Assembly: GCA_041671525.1 (NCBI GenBank)
Contig: JBAZBJ010000004.1
Location: 1 to 64,000 of the forward strand
Source of the DNA: UBA11098 sp041671525
Lineage (GTDB): Bacteria; Patescibacteriota; Minisyncoccia; Moranbacterales; UBA2206
Direction of reading: 5' to 3'
DNA: 64,000 nucleotides
Part shown: positions 14,221 through 23,126 of the stretch, piece after piece
How the letters are laid out: each line of letters begins with the position of its first letter
Numbering within the stretch: position 1 is the first letter of the stretch
Program-made: the position numbers and the translations under genes
Notes under the pieces: model-generated
What the model was told of the DNA's origin: nothing
The model's input: the letters and a program-made list of their open reading frames with translations, nothing else
Database searches by the model: none

Positions 14221-14236
14221 CCTGAATTAATTCAGG
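14221..14236. repeat. Palindrome CCTGAATTAATTCAGG
   Basis: A perfect 16-bp palindrome next to the 3' end of the KilA-N gene. The core CTGAATTAATTCAG recurs at 15247-15260 and, as CTGAATTAATTC, at 25209-25220, so the sequence marks both ends of the KilA-N gene and the far end of the restriction island. Confidence 0.6.
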
Positions 14237-14250
14237 ACTTCTCTCGCTTC

Positions 14251-15078
14251 TTATTTCGTGCTTTCCAGTTTTTTGATGCTCGCGTTCCCAATCAGTGATT
14301 TCATCTGCGAAATCGCGCTCGCGTTCAACTTGAGCAATCTTTCTTTTTGCGTCATGCCCATCTTGATAAACTCCGCATTCAGGCCTTCCAAGTTTGCCAA
14401 ACAAACCAACTGGGTCACATCAGCATAATCGCGAATATTTCCAACAAGTTTTGAGTTTTTGTCTCGCCAATCTTTAGCCGTCATCCCAAAGAGCGCCACA
14501 TTCAACACATCGGCCTCACTCGCGTAAACAATATTTGCTTTTTCGCCGGATAACTCTTGTGGAAAAATGATATTTGCTTTGATGGAATCGGTGTGAATTT
14601 TATAATTGATTTTTGTCAGCATCCTTTTAACATCCCAACCCACCGCCAATCTCTCATTTTCCTCGATCTTAAGTCTTTGAAATTCCTTGATCAGATATAA
14701 CTTGAATTCTGGACTTATCCATATCCCAAATTCAAAAGCAATGTCCTTGTGCGCGTATGTCCCACCATAACGACCAGCCGTGGCCTGAAGGCCAATAGCT
14801 CTCGTTTTTTCCACCCACTCTTTAACACTTATTTTATAATTGTTCAAGCCTGCCTGACTTTTAATTATGGCGAATTCGCCATAATTAAACTTTGGATTAT
14901 TTATTGTTTCCCAAATACCCAAAAATTCCACTGTATTCCTGTTCCTCAGCCAATCCGAAATGAAAAAATCGCCATCCTTTGCCTTGAGCATGTCCGTCAG
15001 GGAAATATAATCCTGATTTTCCCCAGAAATAATGGCGATTTCAAAGCCTTGTACTATAATTTTTTTGTTTTTAGACAT
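14251..15078 (-). CDS. KilA-N domain protein
   Basis: A 275-residue protein. The N-terminal KilA-N domain (about 1-110) shows DYISLTDMLKAK, FFISDWLRNRNTVEFLGIWE, NPKFNYGEF and TYAHKDIAFEFGIWISPEFK. KilA-N is a DNA-binding fold of phage and viral origin, related to the APSES domain. The C-terminal half (about 150-275) is helical and unassigned. It is convergent with vanW. A 23-bp perfect palindrome overlaps its promoter region, suggesting autoregulation. It lies next to the restriction operon, a common position for KilA-N genes in these bacteria. Confidence 0.88.
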   Translation of the reverse strand: MSKNKKIIVQGFEIAIISGENQDYISLTDMLKAKDGDFFISDWLRNRNTVEFLGIWETINNPKFNYGEFAIIKSQAGLNNYKISVKEWVEKTRAIGLQATAGRYGGTYAHKDIAFEFGIWISPEFKLYLIKEFQRLKIEENERLAVGWDVKRMLTKINYKIHTDSIKANIIFPQELSGEKANIVYASEADVLNVALFGMTAKDWRDKNSKLVGNIRDYADVTQLVCLANLEGLNAEFIKMGMTQKERLLKLNASAISQMKSLIGNASIKKLESTK

Positions 15079-15099
15079 ATGTATTTTTGTTTATTTGCT

Positions 15100-15122
15100 T
15101 ATAGTGATATTATATCACTATA
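15100..15122. promoter_or_regulatory. 23-bp perfect palindromic operator candidate
   Basis: TATAGTGATAT (15100-15110), T, ATATCACTATA (15112-15122). It lies 22 bases upstream of the KilA-N start codon and includes TATAAT-like sequence on the minus strand, so bound protein would block transcription. The KilA-N protein is the obvious candidate binder, by inference. Confidence 0.55.
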
Positions 15123-15169
15123 TAGCCTGTCCGTCCACCCGCCCAGCTGTGGATAACTTTCGCGCCACC

Positions 15170-15193
15170 AAAAAACCAGCCCTCGCGAGCTGG
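15170..15193 (-). terminator. Terminator of the restriction operon
   Basis: Read on the minus strand, CCAGC (15189-15193) pairs with GCTGG (15176-15180) around a GC-rich loop and is followed by TTTTTT (15170-15175). It lies 75 bases after the YgjP gene stop. Confidence 0.65.
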
Positions 15194-15242
15194 AAAAAAG
15201 TTTACCCCGCTAAATCCCTCCAGGGGAGTTATCTAATGAGGA

Positions 15243-15258
15243 ATTACTGAATTAATTC
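15243..15258. repeat. Island-flanking direct repeat (copy 1)
   Basis: ATTACTGAATTAATTC, identical to 25205-25220 in the same orientation. The two copies bracket the YgjP/type I restriction operon and the AbrB-like gene. Part of a CTGAATTAATTCAG palindrome here. Confidence 0.5.
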
Positions 15259-15268
15259 AGGAATAATG

Positions 15269-15817
15269 CTACTTATAAAACAACTCGTGATTCCGGAGTT
15301 CATTTTTTATATCTAAATAATCCGGCAAAGCTTTTTCAACCAATGACCAAAATTTGTGCGAATGATTAAACTCTTTCAAGTGACACATTTCATGTACAAT
15401 AATATAATCCTGTTGCTTTTTAGGCAAAAATATTATTTTGTAATTAATGTTCAGATTATTATTTTTCGTACAACTTCCCCAACGCGTCTTTTGATTTTTG
15501 ATAAAAATTTTATTTAACAAAAAACCATATTTTCTGTTGAAAAATTTCACTCGACCACGAACCAGTGCCAATGCTTCATCTTTGTGTTTTAGATAATCCT
15601 CCACTGAAAAAGTTCGGATGGCTTTACTATCCACGCTCTTAAAAAAGTTTATTTTGTCCGTGACCCATTGCTTTTTGTCAGCCAAAAACTTTTCAATGAT
15701 CGACAACTCAACTCCCAATGGCGTCGTCACCACCACACTTCCATCGCAATATACCGCCAAACGCATACGTTTAGCTCTTTTGCTTTTTTTCACAGTATAC
15801 TTTTGTTTTTTTGCCAT
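15269..15817 (-). CDS. YgjP-like (DUF45) metallopeptidase
   Basis: A 182-residue protein. The family signature is intact: NQKTRWGSCTKNNNLNINYK followed by VHEMCHLKEFNHSHKFW, with the zinc-binding HExxH (HEMCH) and a third histidine further on. DUF45/YgjP peptidases (wssP/SprT relatives) frequently accompany type I restriction genes; the role there is unproven. It starts five bases after the hsdR stop, so it is the last gene of the hsd operon. Confidence 0.88.
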   Translation of the reverse strand: MAKKQKYTVKKSKRAKRMRLAVYCDGSVVVTTPLGVELSIIEKFLADKKQWVTDKINFFKSVDSKAIRTFSVEDYLKHKDEALALVRGRVKFFNRKYGFLLNKIFIKNQKTRWGSCTKNNNLNINYKIIFLPKKQQDYIIVHEMCHLKEFNHSHKFWSLVEKALPDYLDIKNELRNHELFYK

Positions 15818-15822
15818 ATTAC

Positions 15823-18738
15823 CTAAAATTTCTTGACGATAATATCCACCAGTCGATTGAGAAATTTTGGAAAATCTTTCACGATAAATCGACCTTTATA
15901 ATCCCGCAGGATCAGCTCTTGCAACGTTTGTTTGATATCTTTGATGAAAACATCTCGCTTGGAAGAATCCTGCCACCCGGAATCCAAATCATTCTCAATT
16001 CTGACTCGCAACTCCTTCACGAATTCTTTAATATCCTCATTTTTTTCGTTCCCAATAAACTCCTGCGAGATAACATACAGCGCATATTCTTTCAAGTCTA
16101 ATCCGAGCTCCTTCGCCTCGTCCCCTTTCGTCCTGATATCTTTCATCAATTCTTCATAACGGCGGATACGCTCCGCCAAATCAATTTGATTTTGCTCAAA
16201 TTCACGACGAATCGCGCCAAGTCGTTCGCTAAATTTTTGATAAGCGGGATCTTCGTCAAGATTGATCGAGATTTCTTGCTTAAGCATTTTTTCCAAATTC
16301 AAGGCCTTTTCTTCCTCATCCATGCCCTTCAAGCGCTCCATTGTGTACAAATCGTTCACGCGCAACTCACGAAAGGTTTTAGTAATTCCTTCATAGTCGA
16401 TAATGTCGCTTTTAGCAATCAGCTCACGAATTTTTTCTCCGTATTCTTCCAAAAGATAACGATCATCTTCACTTCTGAATTCCTTCAAAAATGCCAGATA
16501 GAAACTCGTCACCCACTCAAAAGGACGAATGTACTGTTTCAGAAATGGATCCGGAGAAAGAAATTCAAATAAACTTTTGAGCTTGGCATATTTTTCTGCA
16601 AAGTATTTTTGCTTGTCTTGATTGTCAATGAAAATCTTGATGCACCGGCGCAAATTATCCATGGAAGGATCTTCAATGTTGACTCCGACAAAAATTTTCA
16701 TCATGTCATTCATGACATCGGAAAATTTTGTTTTCACCCGCTCAATATCAATCATCGCCGAATCCACCACGTCCTCATCAAAGTCCAGGGCGTCATACAG
16801 ATTGCGCGTAATTCCATAATAATCAATAATTTTGCCGGCCTCCTTGTTTTTGTAAACGCGATTAGTGCGTGCGATCGCTTGCAGAAGATTATGATCGCGC
16901 AAAGGTTTGTCCAGATACATCACTTGCTCAATTGGCGCGTCAAAGCCGGTGAGCAACATATCACACACCAACAAAAATCGCAGCGATGATTTTGGATCTT
17001 TGAATTTTTCAATAACTTGTTCTCTTTCCTTCTTGCTCGTGTTATATATTTTCAAATCATCCGCATCACTGTTTGGATCGCCAGGTGAGTACACCACTTC
17101 CGACCATTCAGCCGGTACCAACTTGTCCAGCAATTTTTTATAATTGGCCACCGCCTCACGATCATAGGCCACAATCTGCGCCTTGAAGCCGTTTGGTTCC
17201 ACATAAAGTTTGTAATGTTCCACAATATCCCGTACCACTGCTTCCATGCGCTTTGGCAATTTCACCAATGCGGCTTTCTTCCCATATTTCTTCACCAGCT
17301 CTGTCTTTTGTTTGTCCGAAAGATCTCCAGCAATCTCTTCGAATTGCTGGTCTAGCTTTTCCTCATCAATGGAAAATTTGGAAAGTCGCGCTTCATAGGT
17401 TACGGGAATTGTCGCTCCGTCATCGATCGCTTGCTGAATAGAATAATAATCCAAATATCTTTTGCCCTCGCCTTCATAATTGCGAAAAGTATTCGTGTGC
17501 GTTTTGTCCACTGGCGTGCCCGTAAAGCCAAAGAAAAAAGCTTTTTTGAAAGCGCTGCGCATATTAATGCCGGAAACGCCCTCGTCCCCGCGATGCGCTT
17601 CATCCGAAAGAATAATCACATTCTCATCCAGATTTTGCACTTCCGCTCCAAGCTCAGAAAACTTTTGAATCGTCGTGATGAAAATTCCACTCCCGCCCGA
17701 TTGGATTTTTTCTTCCAAATCTTTGCGCGAAGTCACGCGCATAATGTTTTTCCCGCCAGCATTGGTGAAAGTCTCAAAAATTTGATCGTCCAAATCCACG
17801 CGATCCACCAGGATGAAAACTTTTGGATTATCCAGCATTTTATTGAAACGCAATTTCCAGGCTGTAAAAAACATGGTCAAAGTCTTGCCAGATCCTTGCG
17901 TATGCCAGATGAGCCCTTGGCGCTTTTCTTTGTTCACTACCCGCTCCACAATTTTGTTGGTCGCCCGTAATTGTTGATAGCGCGCAATTTTTTTCACCAG
18001 TCTTTCTTTCTCTTTTTCAAACAAAATAAAGTTCTGCACGATATCCAAAAAGTTTGGTTTGGCTAGCAACGCAAAAAGTGTCATTTCCAATTCTCCACCC
18101 AGCTCCTTTTCCAATTCCTCATCACGCCATTGCAAAAAATATTGCTTCGGCGCGTCAGTGGCGCCATAGACCGTTTTCAAACCATCGGTGGAAATATTAA
18201 AACAATTGGGAATAAACAATTTGCGCGCCACTTTTTCATAGCGCTTCAATTGATCAATCCCATTCTCAAAACTCACTCCTTCCGAAGCCGTCGGGCTTTT
18301 GGCTTCAATGTCGACCAATGGCAGGCCGTTCACAAAAAGCATAATGTCCGGACGAATATTTTCGGTGTCGCCTTCAAAATAGAATTGGTTGGTGACGACA
18401 AAATGATTGTTTTCCGGATTCTCAAAGTCCAGCAGTTTATAGTCCTGCATTTTTCCGGTCTTGGAATTTTTGAGATTGATCCCATCCCGCAGCGCTTTGG
18501 AAAATCCTTCATTGGTATCAATTTTCTTCACCTCCCGCACCACGCTCACGATTTCATCTTCACTCGCCTCCGGATTCAATTTTCCAATTGCCTGCGCTAA
18601 AAGCGGCTTCACAACATATTCGCTCTCAAGATCGCGAAGCTTGGCGAACTCTTCGGGCTTAATATATTCATATCCAAGCTTGTCTTTTATAAACTTGATG
18701 ATGTAATTTTCGACCGTGTGTTGTTCGTTAAATTTCAT
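15823..18738 (-). CDS. hsdR: Type I restriction enzyme subunit R (HsdR)
   Basis: A 971-residue motor and nuclease subunit. The N-terminal PD-(D/E)xK nuclease shows RPDIMLFVNG (PD near 130) and DIEAK (143-147). The SF2 translocase has GSGKT (282-286), DEAH (379-382), FFGFTGTPVD and LLTGFDAPIEQVMYLDKPLR. The C-terminal helical region (about 750-971) would contact the methylase. With HsdM and HsdS it translocates DNA and cuts unmethylated invading DNA at a distance. All key catalytic residues appear intact, so the system is probably active. It is separated from hsdS by two unrelated small genes. Confidence 0.96.
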   Translation of the reverse strand: MKFNEQHTVENYIIKFIKDKLGYEYIKPEEFAKLRDLESEYVVKPLLAQAIGKLNPEASEDEIVSVVREVKKIDTNEGFSKALRDGINLKNSKTGKMQDYKLLDFENPENNHFVVTNQFYFEGDTENIRPDIMLFVNGLPLVDIEAKSPTASEGVSFENGIDQLKRYEKVARKLFIPNCFNISTDGLKTVYGATDAPKQYFLQWRDEELEKELGGELEMTLFALLAKPNFLDIVQNFILFEKEKERLVKKIARYQQLRATNKIVERVVNKEKRQGLIWHTQGSGKTLTMFFTAWKLRFNKMLDNPKVFILVDRVDLDDQIFETFTNAGGKNIMRVTSRKDLEEKIQSGGSGIFITTIQKFSELGAEVQNLDENVIILSDEAHRGDEGVSGINMRSAFKKAFFFGFTGTPVDKTHTNTFRNYEGEGKRYLDYYSIQQAIDDGATIPVTYEARLSKFSIDEEKLDQQFEEIAGDLSDKQKTELVKKYGKKAALVKLPKRMEAVVRDIVEHYKLYVEPNGFKAQIVAYDREAVANYKKLLDKLVPAEWSEVVYSPGDPNSDADDLKIYNTSKKEREQVIEKFKDPKSSLRFLLVCDMLLTGFDAPIEQVMYLDKPLRDHNLLQAIARTNRVYKNKEAGKIIDYYGITRNLYDALDFDEDVVDSAMIDIERVKTKFSDVMNDMMKIFVGVNIEDPSMDNLRRCIKIFIDNQDKQKYFAEKYAKLKSLFEFLSPDPFLKQYIRPFEWVTSFYLAFLKEFRSEDDRYLLEEYGEKIRELIAKSDIIDYEGITKTFRELRVNDLYTMERLKGMDEEEKALNLEKMLKQEISINLDEDPAYQKFSERLGAIRREFEQNQIDLAERIRRYEELMKDIRTKGDEAKELGLDLKEYALYVISQEFIGNEKNEDIKEFVKELRVRIENDLDSGWQDSSKRDVFIKDIKQTLQELILRDYKGRFIVKDFPKFLNRLVDIIVKKF

Positions 18739-18742
18739 AAAA

Positions 18743-19348
18743 TTATTTTTCTATCTCAATTGATCTCCACTTCATATCAATTGGATCATTAGCTTTGTTA
18801 TATGTATTGCTCTCTACATAATATCTTAAATATTTATATGGTGATTTTTCAATTCCTTTAAACTTTACAAAAAATTGGGGTCTATAACTAAATTCATCTC
18901 CACGAGAGTCAACATATTCAATCCACTCATATGGTATAATCCCAGTTTCAAAAGCATTATATTTTTCAGGTTCCACCCTATTCTCTTTTTGGATAGTTAA
19001 CTTCCCATTTTGTTTTTTGAAAATTTCCTTAATTCCACAAAAAAATTCAACTCCGTCAAATCGTAGCGATTTTAATTCTGCCGCCATATATGTATAGCCA
19101 TGCCGGCTAAACGCATTATCGTGAGGATAGTATTTCAAATACTTTTTCTCATTAACCAATTCCGACTTTCTGTTTACCCCTTGCCTTATACTCTGTAGTA
19201 TTGGTTCTACTTGCTTTCGGATGTAATCCTTGTGAGACAACATGCCTTTCAAATTAAGTCTCCTCGACAAATAATAAACATGATAAGCAATTATCCCACT
19301 TATAATTATTCCTATTATCCCTATGATATTATTGCTAAGCCATGTCAT
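18743..19348 (-). CDS. Single-pass membrane protein embedded in hsd operon (unknown)
   Basis: A 201-residue protein. Residues about 8-27 form one hydrophobic helix (NNIIGIIGIIISGIIAYHVY), followed by a soluble domain of about 170 residues rich in aromatic and charged residues (for example YKYLRYYVES). No known family is recognised. It is strongly AT-rich compared with hsdR and hsdM, suggesting separate acquisition. It starts 11 bases after the zinc-finger gene and ends four bases before hsdR, so it is co-transcribed with the restriction system. An accessory defence or immunity function is an inference from position only. Confidence 0.7.
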   Translation of the reverse strand: MTWLSNNIIGIIGIIISGIIAYHVYYLSRRLNLKGMLSHKDYIRKQVEPILQSIRQGVNRKSELVNEKKYLKYYPHDNAFSRHGYTYMAAELKSLRFDGVEFFCGIKEIFKKQNGKLTIQKENRVEPEKYNAFETGIIPYEWIEYVDSRGDEFSYRPQFFVKFKGIEKSPYKYLRYYVESNTYNKANDPIDMKWRSIEIEK

Positions 19349-19359
19349 ATAGCCTAAAT

Positions 19360-19833
19360 TTATTTTTCAGAAAATATCCTATACCAATCTATACCTTTCC
19401 ACGAAATAGATTCTACGATTTCATTTAAAATTTTGTATATTATTTTATTTTGCTCTGGCGTAAAATTATGATCGAATAAGTCCTCTTGATGCCATAAAAA
19501 ATCGCTGTTCCTATTACCAGATAACTTAGATATCCTTTGAAAAAGAGGAATTATGTTTTTTCCGTGTATTTCTCCATTCAATATTATTTCAATTGTCTTA
19601 AAATGAACAAGTCTGTCTTTAAACTGTTCTAAAAAACCAGATTTTATTTTTTTAAAATCTTTTTCATTATAAACCAAGCTTTCTTTTGGATAATATTTTA
19701 AAGTTTCTGGCTTACTAAATCTCCACTTGTTTATTGTTTCTATTTTCCTAACAAGAGGGTAACATCTCTTGCATAATCCTCTTGCCTTAATTTCAAATCT
19801 ATCCGATTCACAATTTTCACATTTTTTATTCAT
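19360..19833 (-). CDS. Small zinc-ribbon protein embedded in hsd operon (unknown)
   Basis: A 157-residue protein. The N-terminus has a four-Cys ribbon CENCESDRFEIKARGLCKRC, followed by an unrecognised alpha/beta region with YYPKESLVYNEKDF and a helical C-terminus. The KYYPKES/KYYPHDN-type segment is loosely shared with the adjacent membrane protein, hinting that the two may work together. It overlaps hsdS by eight bases and is very AT-rich. No function can be assigned. Confidence 0.7.
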   Translation of the reverse strand: MNKKCENCESDRFEIKARGLCKRCYPLVRKIETINKWRFSKPETLKYYPKESLVYNEKDFKKIKSGFLEQFKDRLVHFKTIEIILNGEIHGKNIIPLFQRISKLSGNRNSDFLWHQEDLFDHNFTPEQNKIIYKILNEIVESISWKGIDWYRIFSEK

Positions 19834-21103
19834 TAAATTTTACTCTCACCCTCCCACTCAAAAGATCCTGCATCAGGCCTTTTTTGAGAAGGATAAGTTT
19901 ATTTTTTAACTTTTTATTTATTGAAATTTTTTCATCAACAGCTAAAAGAATTTCTGCAATTTTTTGTTGCTCTGCATATTTTGGTAAAATATGCAAGAAT
20001 GTACGCTGCATTGTAATCGGCACCTGATTTCTAGTTGACTGCGCCATAACTCTCCTATATTGATCCGAAAATAAATCAGATTCCATGTAATATCTAAGAT
20101 ACGCGGCTACTAGCTTATCTTCATTACATCTATAGTAAGTTAATGTTGTACTTAAAATTACATATTTTTCTTTAATTTTTAGGATTGCTATTGGCCCCAC
20201 TGTTGCATTGTGGGCAAAAAGTATATCACCATCCACAGCGACTCCTTTAATGAATTTTGAAGCTCTTTCTAATGATAAATATTTTGCTTTATGAAAATTT
20301 ACACTACCATCTTCAATACAATTTGCTGAAAGATATGGCACTCCATTATCAATAAATTCACTTGCTTTTGGATATAATTCTCCATGATTTCCATCCAGAT
20401 GACTCACAACTATTCCATTATCAATCATTTCTTGAAGCGAGGTAAGTTTCCACTCCTCCGGGATTTCCCCGAGTTTTGTTTTTTTGAATTTCGTATGGTT
20501 GATGCCGCGCGTAAAAAGTTGTTGCATCAATCCTTTCTTCAATTTTTCCGTTGCCTCAATCACCCCCTGCGTCTTCGCAATATCCTCGTCCACCGCCCCC
20601 AAAATCTCCGCGATTTTTTGTTGCTCTTTTATTGGTGGAACAAAAACTTTAATTTGCTTTTTTATAACCGCTGGTCTGACCTCTTTTATAGTGCTACCGG
20701 ATGAAAGTTGTTGAAGACGGCCCTTATTATTCAATAACAAGTAATATAAAAATGAGTTCAATAATTCTTTTGTTGGAACAATCCCTGCTATGCCCTGCTT
20801 TGTCGCAACTGGAATTCCCGCAATCCCAACTTCCCCGATAGTGGCTCCAAAAGATAGAATAATGGTTCCGGTTGGCCAAAGCTTTGCAGAAGAATTTTTA
20901 AGACCTTTCTGGGTTAAAGTACTTTGTGTTTTAGTAATTATCGGTTTTATGTCTTTAATAACAACCCATGGAATTTCACCGCCAAAATATTCACCGTTTG
21001 AACGTGATGGAGTTCCTCCATCACCGAAATCGGCAATGAATATTCCTAGTTCATCAAATTTCCATCCCTGTGGAATATTTTGTTGTGCATTGTTATTTTT
21101 CAT
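19826..21103 (-). CDS. hsdS: Type I restriction enzyme specificity subunit S (HsdS)
   Basis: A 425-residue protein with two target-recognition domains, each followed by the conserved helical spacer: TRD1 (about 12-150), then PPIKEQQKIAEILGAVDEDI; TRD2 (about 215-370), then PKYAEQQKIAEILLAVDEKI. HsdS recognises each half of the bipartite target and holds two HsdM subunits. The length and the two spacers are complete, so it should be functional. It overlaps the upstream Abi-alpha gene by 11 bases and the downstream zinc-ribbon gene by eight. Confidence 0.95.
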   Translation of the reverse strand: MKNNNAQQNIPQGWKFDELGIFIADFGDGGTPSRSNGEYFGGEIPWVVIKDIKPIITKTQSTLTQKGLKNSSAKLWPTGTIILSFGATIGEVGIAGIPVATKQGIAGIVPTKELLNSFLYYLLLNNKGRLQQLSSGSTIKEVRPAVIKKQIKVFVPPIKEQQKIAEILGAVDEDIAKTQGVIEATEKLKKGLMQQLFTRGINHTKFKKTKLGEIPEEWKLTSLQEMIDNGIVVSHLDGNHGELYPKASEFIDNGVPYLSANCIEDGSVNFHKAKYLSLERASKFIKGVAVDGDILFAHNATVGPIAILKIKEKYVILSTTLTYYRCNEDKLVAAYLRYYMESDLFSDQYRRVMAQSTRNQVPITMQRTFLHILPKYAEQQKIAEILLAVDEKISINKKLKNKLILLKKGLMQDLLSGRVRVKFNE

Positions 21104-21953
21104 TTTTTCCGCCCAAACTTAGCAATTTTAAGCCTAAATTTGTTATATCAATACGTCCACGCTCTATCTCGAGCCTTCTATCTTCGCCAATTTTTGATTC
21201 CACTTTCTTTATATAAGAATTTTTTTCTAAAAATTCATAAATCTTCGTAAAAGCATATCGTTTATCTTGTTCTTTTTTTAATAATCCCAAAGACATCATA
21301 TTGTCCAAATACATATCTATATTTTCAGGTGCGATAAGCTTCATTAACTCAGGAATTAAGCTGAAATTTTTTCTAAGAGTGTTATAAGCAGGATCATCTT
21401 TTTTGCGTATATTTATGTTCAAAACTGGGAATCCACCAGTAATTGAAACTTTTTTGACATCTTCATGCAAGCCATATTTTACTAACTCTTCAGAAGTAAG
21501 CCCCTCTACTTGAGCATAGTTTTCTTTTGAATTTACATATTCAATAATTTTTAATTCATCTGCACTTAGCCGATTTAAAATTTCAATAAAAGTAACCATA
21601 ACCTTATTAGACTGATTCTTTATCGAAGCTGTAGCTAGTATTTGAGCATAATAATCAGAAACAACTTCATCATCTGTATATCTCAATTTTTCTAATATAG
21701 GAACTAGTATCCTTGTATCAGGAGCAACTAATTCTGCTTCCTGTATACCCTCAAGCTTATCTATATATTTATGTAAATTATTTTCAAATATCTCTGCGGT
21801 GCGCCCAATAGGTGTAGCAAAAAGAGAAGTGCATTGGGCTAAAGCTTTTCCAACTACGCGAACCGACGGTTGCGCTGCATCTTCATACATTGCCTTCGCA
21901 TTTGCTTTAGCAATTTCCTTTACCGCATCCATTGTAATTATTTCTGGTACCAT
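21093..21953 (-). CDS. Abi-alpha (DUF4393) family protein
   Basis: A 286-residue protein resembling the abortive-infection alpha family: N-terminal VRVVGKALAQCTSLFATPIG, then the helical LVAPDTRILVPILEKLRYTD, DEVVSDYYAQILATAS, and FIEILNRLSADELKIIEYV. The C-terminal half carries a winged-helix-like segment (YLDNMMSLGLLKKEQDKRYA). The family is found beside restriction systems; its mechanism is not established. Strong AT bias and an 11-base overlap with hsdS show it sits inside the operon. Confidence 0.7.
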   Translation of the reverse strand: MVPEIITMDAVKEIAKANAKAMYEDAAQPSVRVVGKALAQCTSLFATPIGRTAEIFENNLHKYIDKLEGIQEAELVAPDTRILVPILEKLRYTDDEVVSDYYAQILATASIKNQSNKVMVTFIEILNRLSADELKIIEYVNSKENYAQVEGLTSEELVKYGLHEDVKKVSITGGFPVLNINIRKKDDPAYNTLRKNFSLIPELMKLIAPENIDMYLDNMMSLGLLKKEQDKRYAFTKIYEFLEKNSYIKKVESKIGEDRRLEIERGRIDITNLGLKLLSLGGKNEK

Positions 21954-22001
21954 AATTTTATTATTTTAATTTTCACGGCTTTCGCCAAATTCGGCGATGG
22001 A

Positions 22002-23117
22002 TTATTTCCGCTTTTTCTTGCTATTTTTTCCCTTGCTTTTTCTTGATTTTTTTTCCCTGGACTTATGCTCATCTATCGCGCGCATAAATTCCTTGGTTTT
22101 TTGTTCTATTGCCAGATATTCATCAAAATCGGATTTGAATTTTTTGTCTTGTTCCTTGCTGAATTTTTCATATTCTCCCAATGCCAAAGCTTCCGCGATT
22201 TCGTGACTGATGCGCCCGGCATTCCCAAGGATTTGCCGCTCGTTGAATTTCAAAAAGGCATCCAGCTTTTCCACCCAATCCTTCATCCGCATCAAAATTC
22301 CTCTAGTCGCTTGCATTTCCGCAAAGCTCAAATACATATCCACGATTCTGTTGAGATGATCAAGCTCATTTTCGTTCAAATAATTCTTAGCGATGACGAC
22401 ATCCATTTCTCGAATCGCGCCTTTGGGAGAGTTTTTCCAAACAGTCAGTCCCATATTTGCTTTTTTACTATCCACTCTTTCGTGAATAATTTCGGCAGCG
22501 GTTTTGCCAGTGATGGCAAAGTGGAGTTTGTTTTGCACTGTCGCGAAAAATTGCTTAGTGATTTCTTCATTTGGATTATAGTCGGCGCTGCACTGCGCGT
22601 AAATATCCGTCACTTTTTGATACATCCGCCTTTCGCTGGATCGAATGTTTCTAATTCTGGCCAATTGTTCTTCGAAATAATCTTTGCCAAAAAAACCATT
22701 CGGATCTTTGAGTCTTTCATCATCCATTGTGAAGCCTTTGATAATATATTCCTTAATTCTTTCGGTCGCCCAAATGCGAAACTGCGTTGCCTGCGTCGAA
22801 TTCACGCGATAACCGACCGAAATGATAGCGTCGAGATTATAAAATTTTGTCGAATACTTTTTGCCATCTTCGGCAGTATGTTCCAAAATGGAACTAACTG
22901 ATTTTTCGCTTAATTCCCCACTTTCAAAGATATTTTGGAGATGCTTAGTAATCGCCGGTCTTTGTACGCCGAATAGAAGCGCTATTTTATCTTGCGTCAG
23001 CCAAATATTTTCATCGCGCAAAAAAATCTCCACTTTTACCTTTCCATTTGGCGTCGTATATAGCAGAAATTCCGTAAAACTATTATTTTTGACAATATTC
23101 TTTTTATTTTTTGCCAT
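22002..23117 (-). CDS. rhuM: RhuM family protein
   Basis: A 371-residue protein. The RhuM core is evident: NIWLTQDKIALLFGVQRPAI (winged-helix-like), STKFYNLDAIISVGYRVNST, QFRIWATERIKEYIIKGFTM and NKLHFAITGKTAAEIIHERV. RhuM was named in a Salmonella pathogenicity island but is common next to hsdM/hsdS in many bacteria. The C-terminus is extremely lysine-rich (REKKSRKSKGKNSKKKRK). It starts nine bases after hsdM. Confidence 0.9.
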   Translation of the reverse strand: MAKNKKNIVKNNSFTEFLLYTTPNGKVKVEIFLRDENIWLTQDKIALLFGVQRPAITKHLQNIFESGELSEKSVSSILEHTAEDGKKYSTKFYNLDAIISVGYRVNSTQATQFRIWATERIKEYIIKGFTMDDERLKDPNGFFGKDYFEEQLARIRNIRSSERRMYQKVTDIYAQCSADYNPNEEITKQFFATVQNKLHFAITGKTAAEIIHERVDSKKANMGLTVWKNSPKGAIREMDVVIAKNYLNENELDHLNRIVDMYLSFAEMQATRGILMRMKDWVEKLDAFLKFNERQILGNAGRISHEIAEALALGEYEKFSKEQDKKFKSDFDEYLAIEQKTKEFMRAIDEHKSREKKSRKSKGKNSKKKRK

Positions 23118-23126
23118 ATTATTTGT

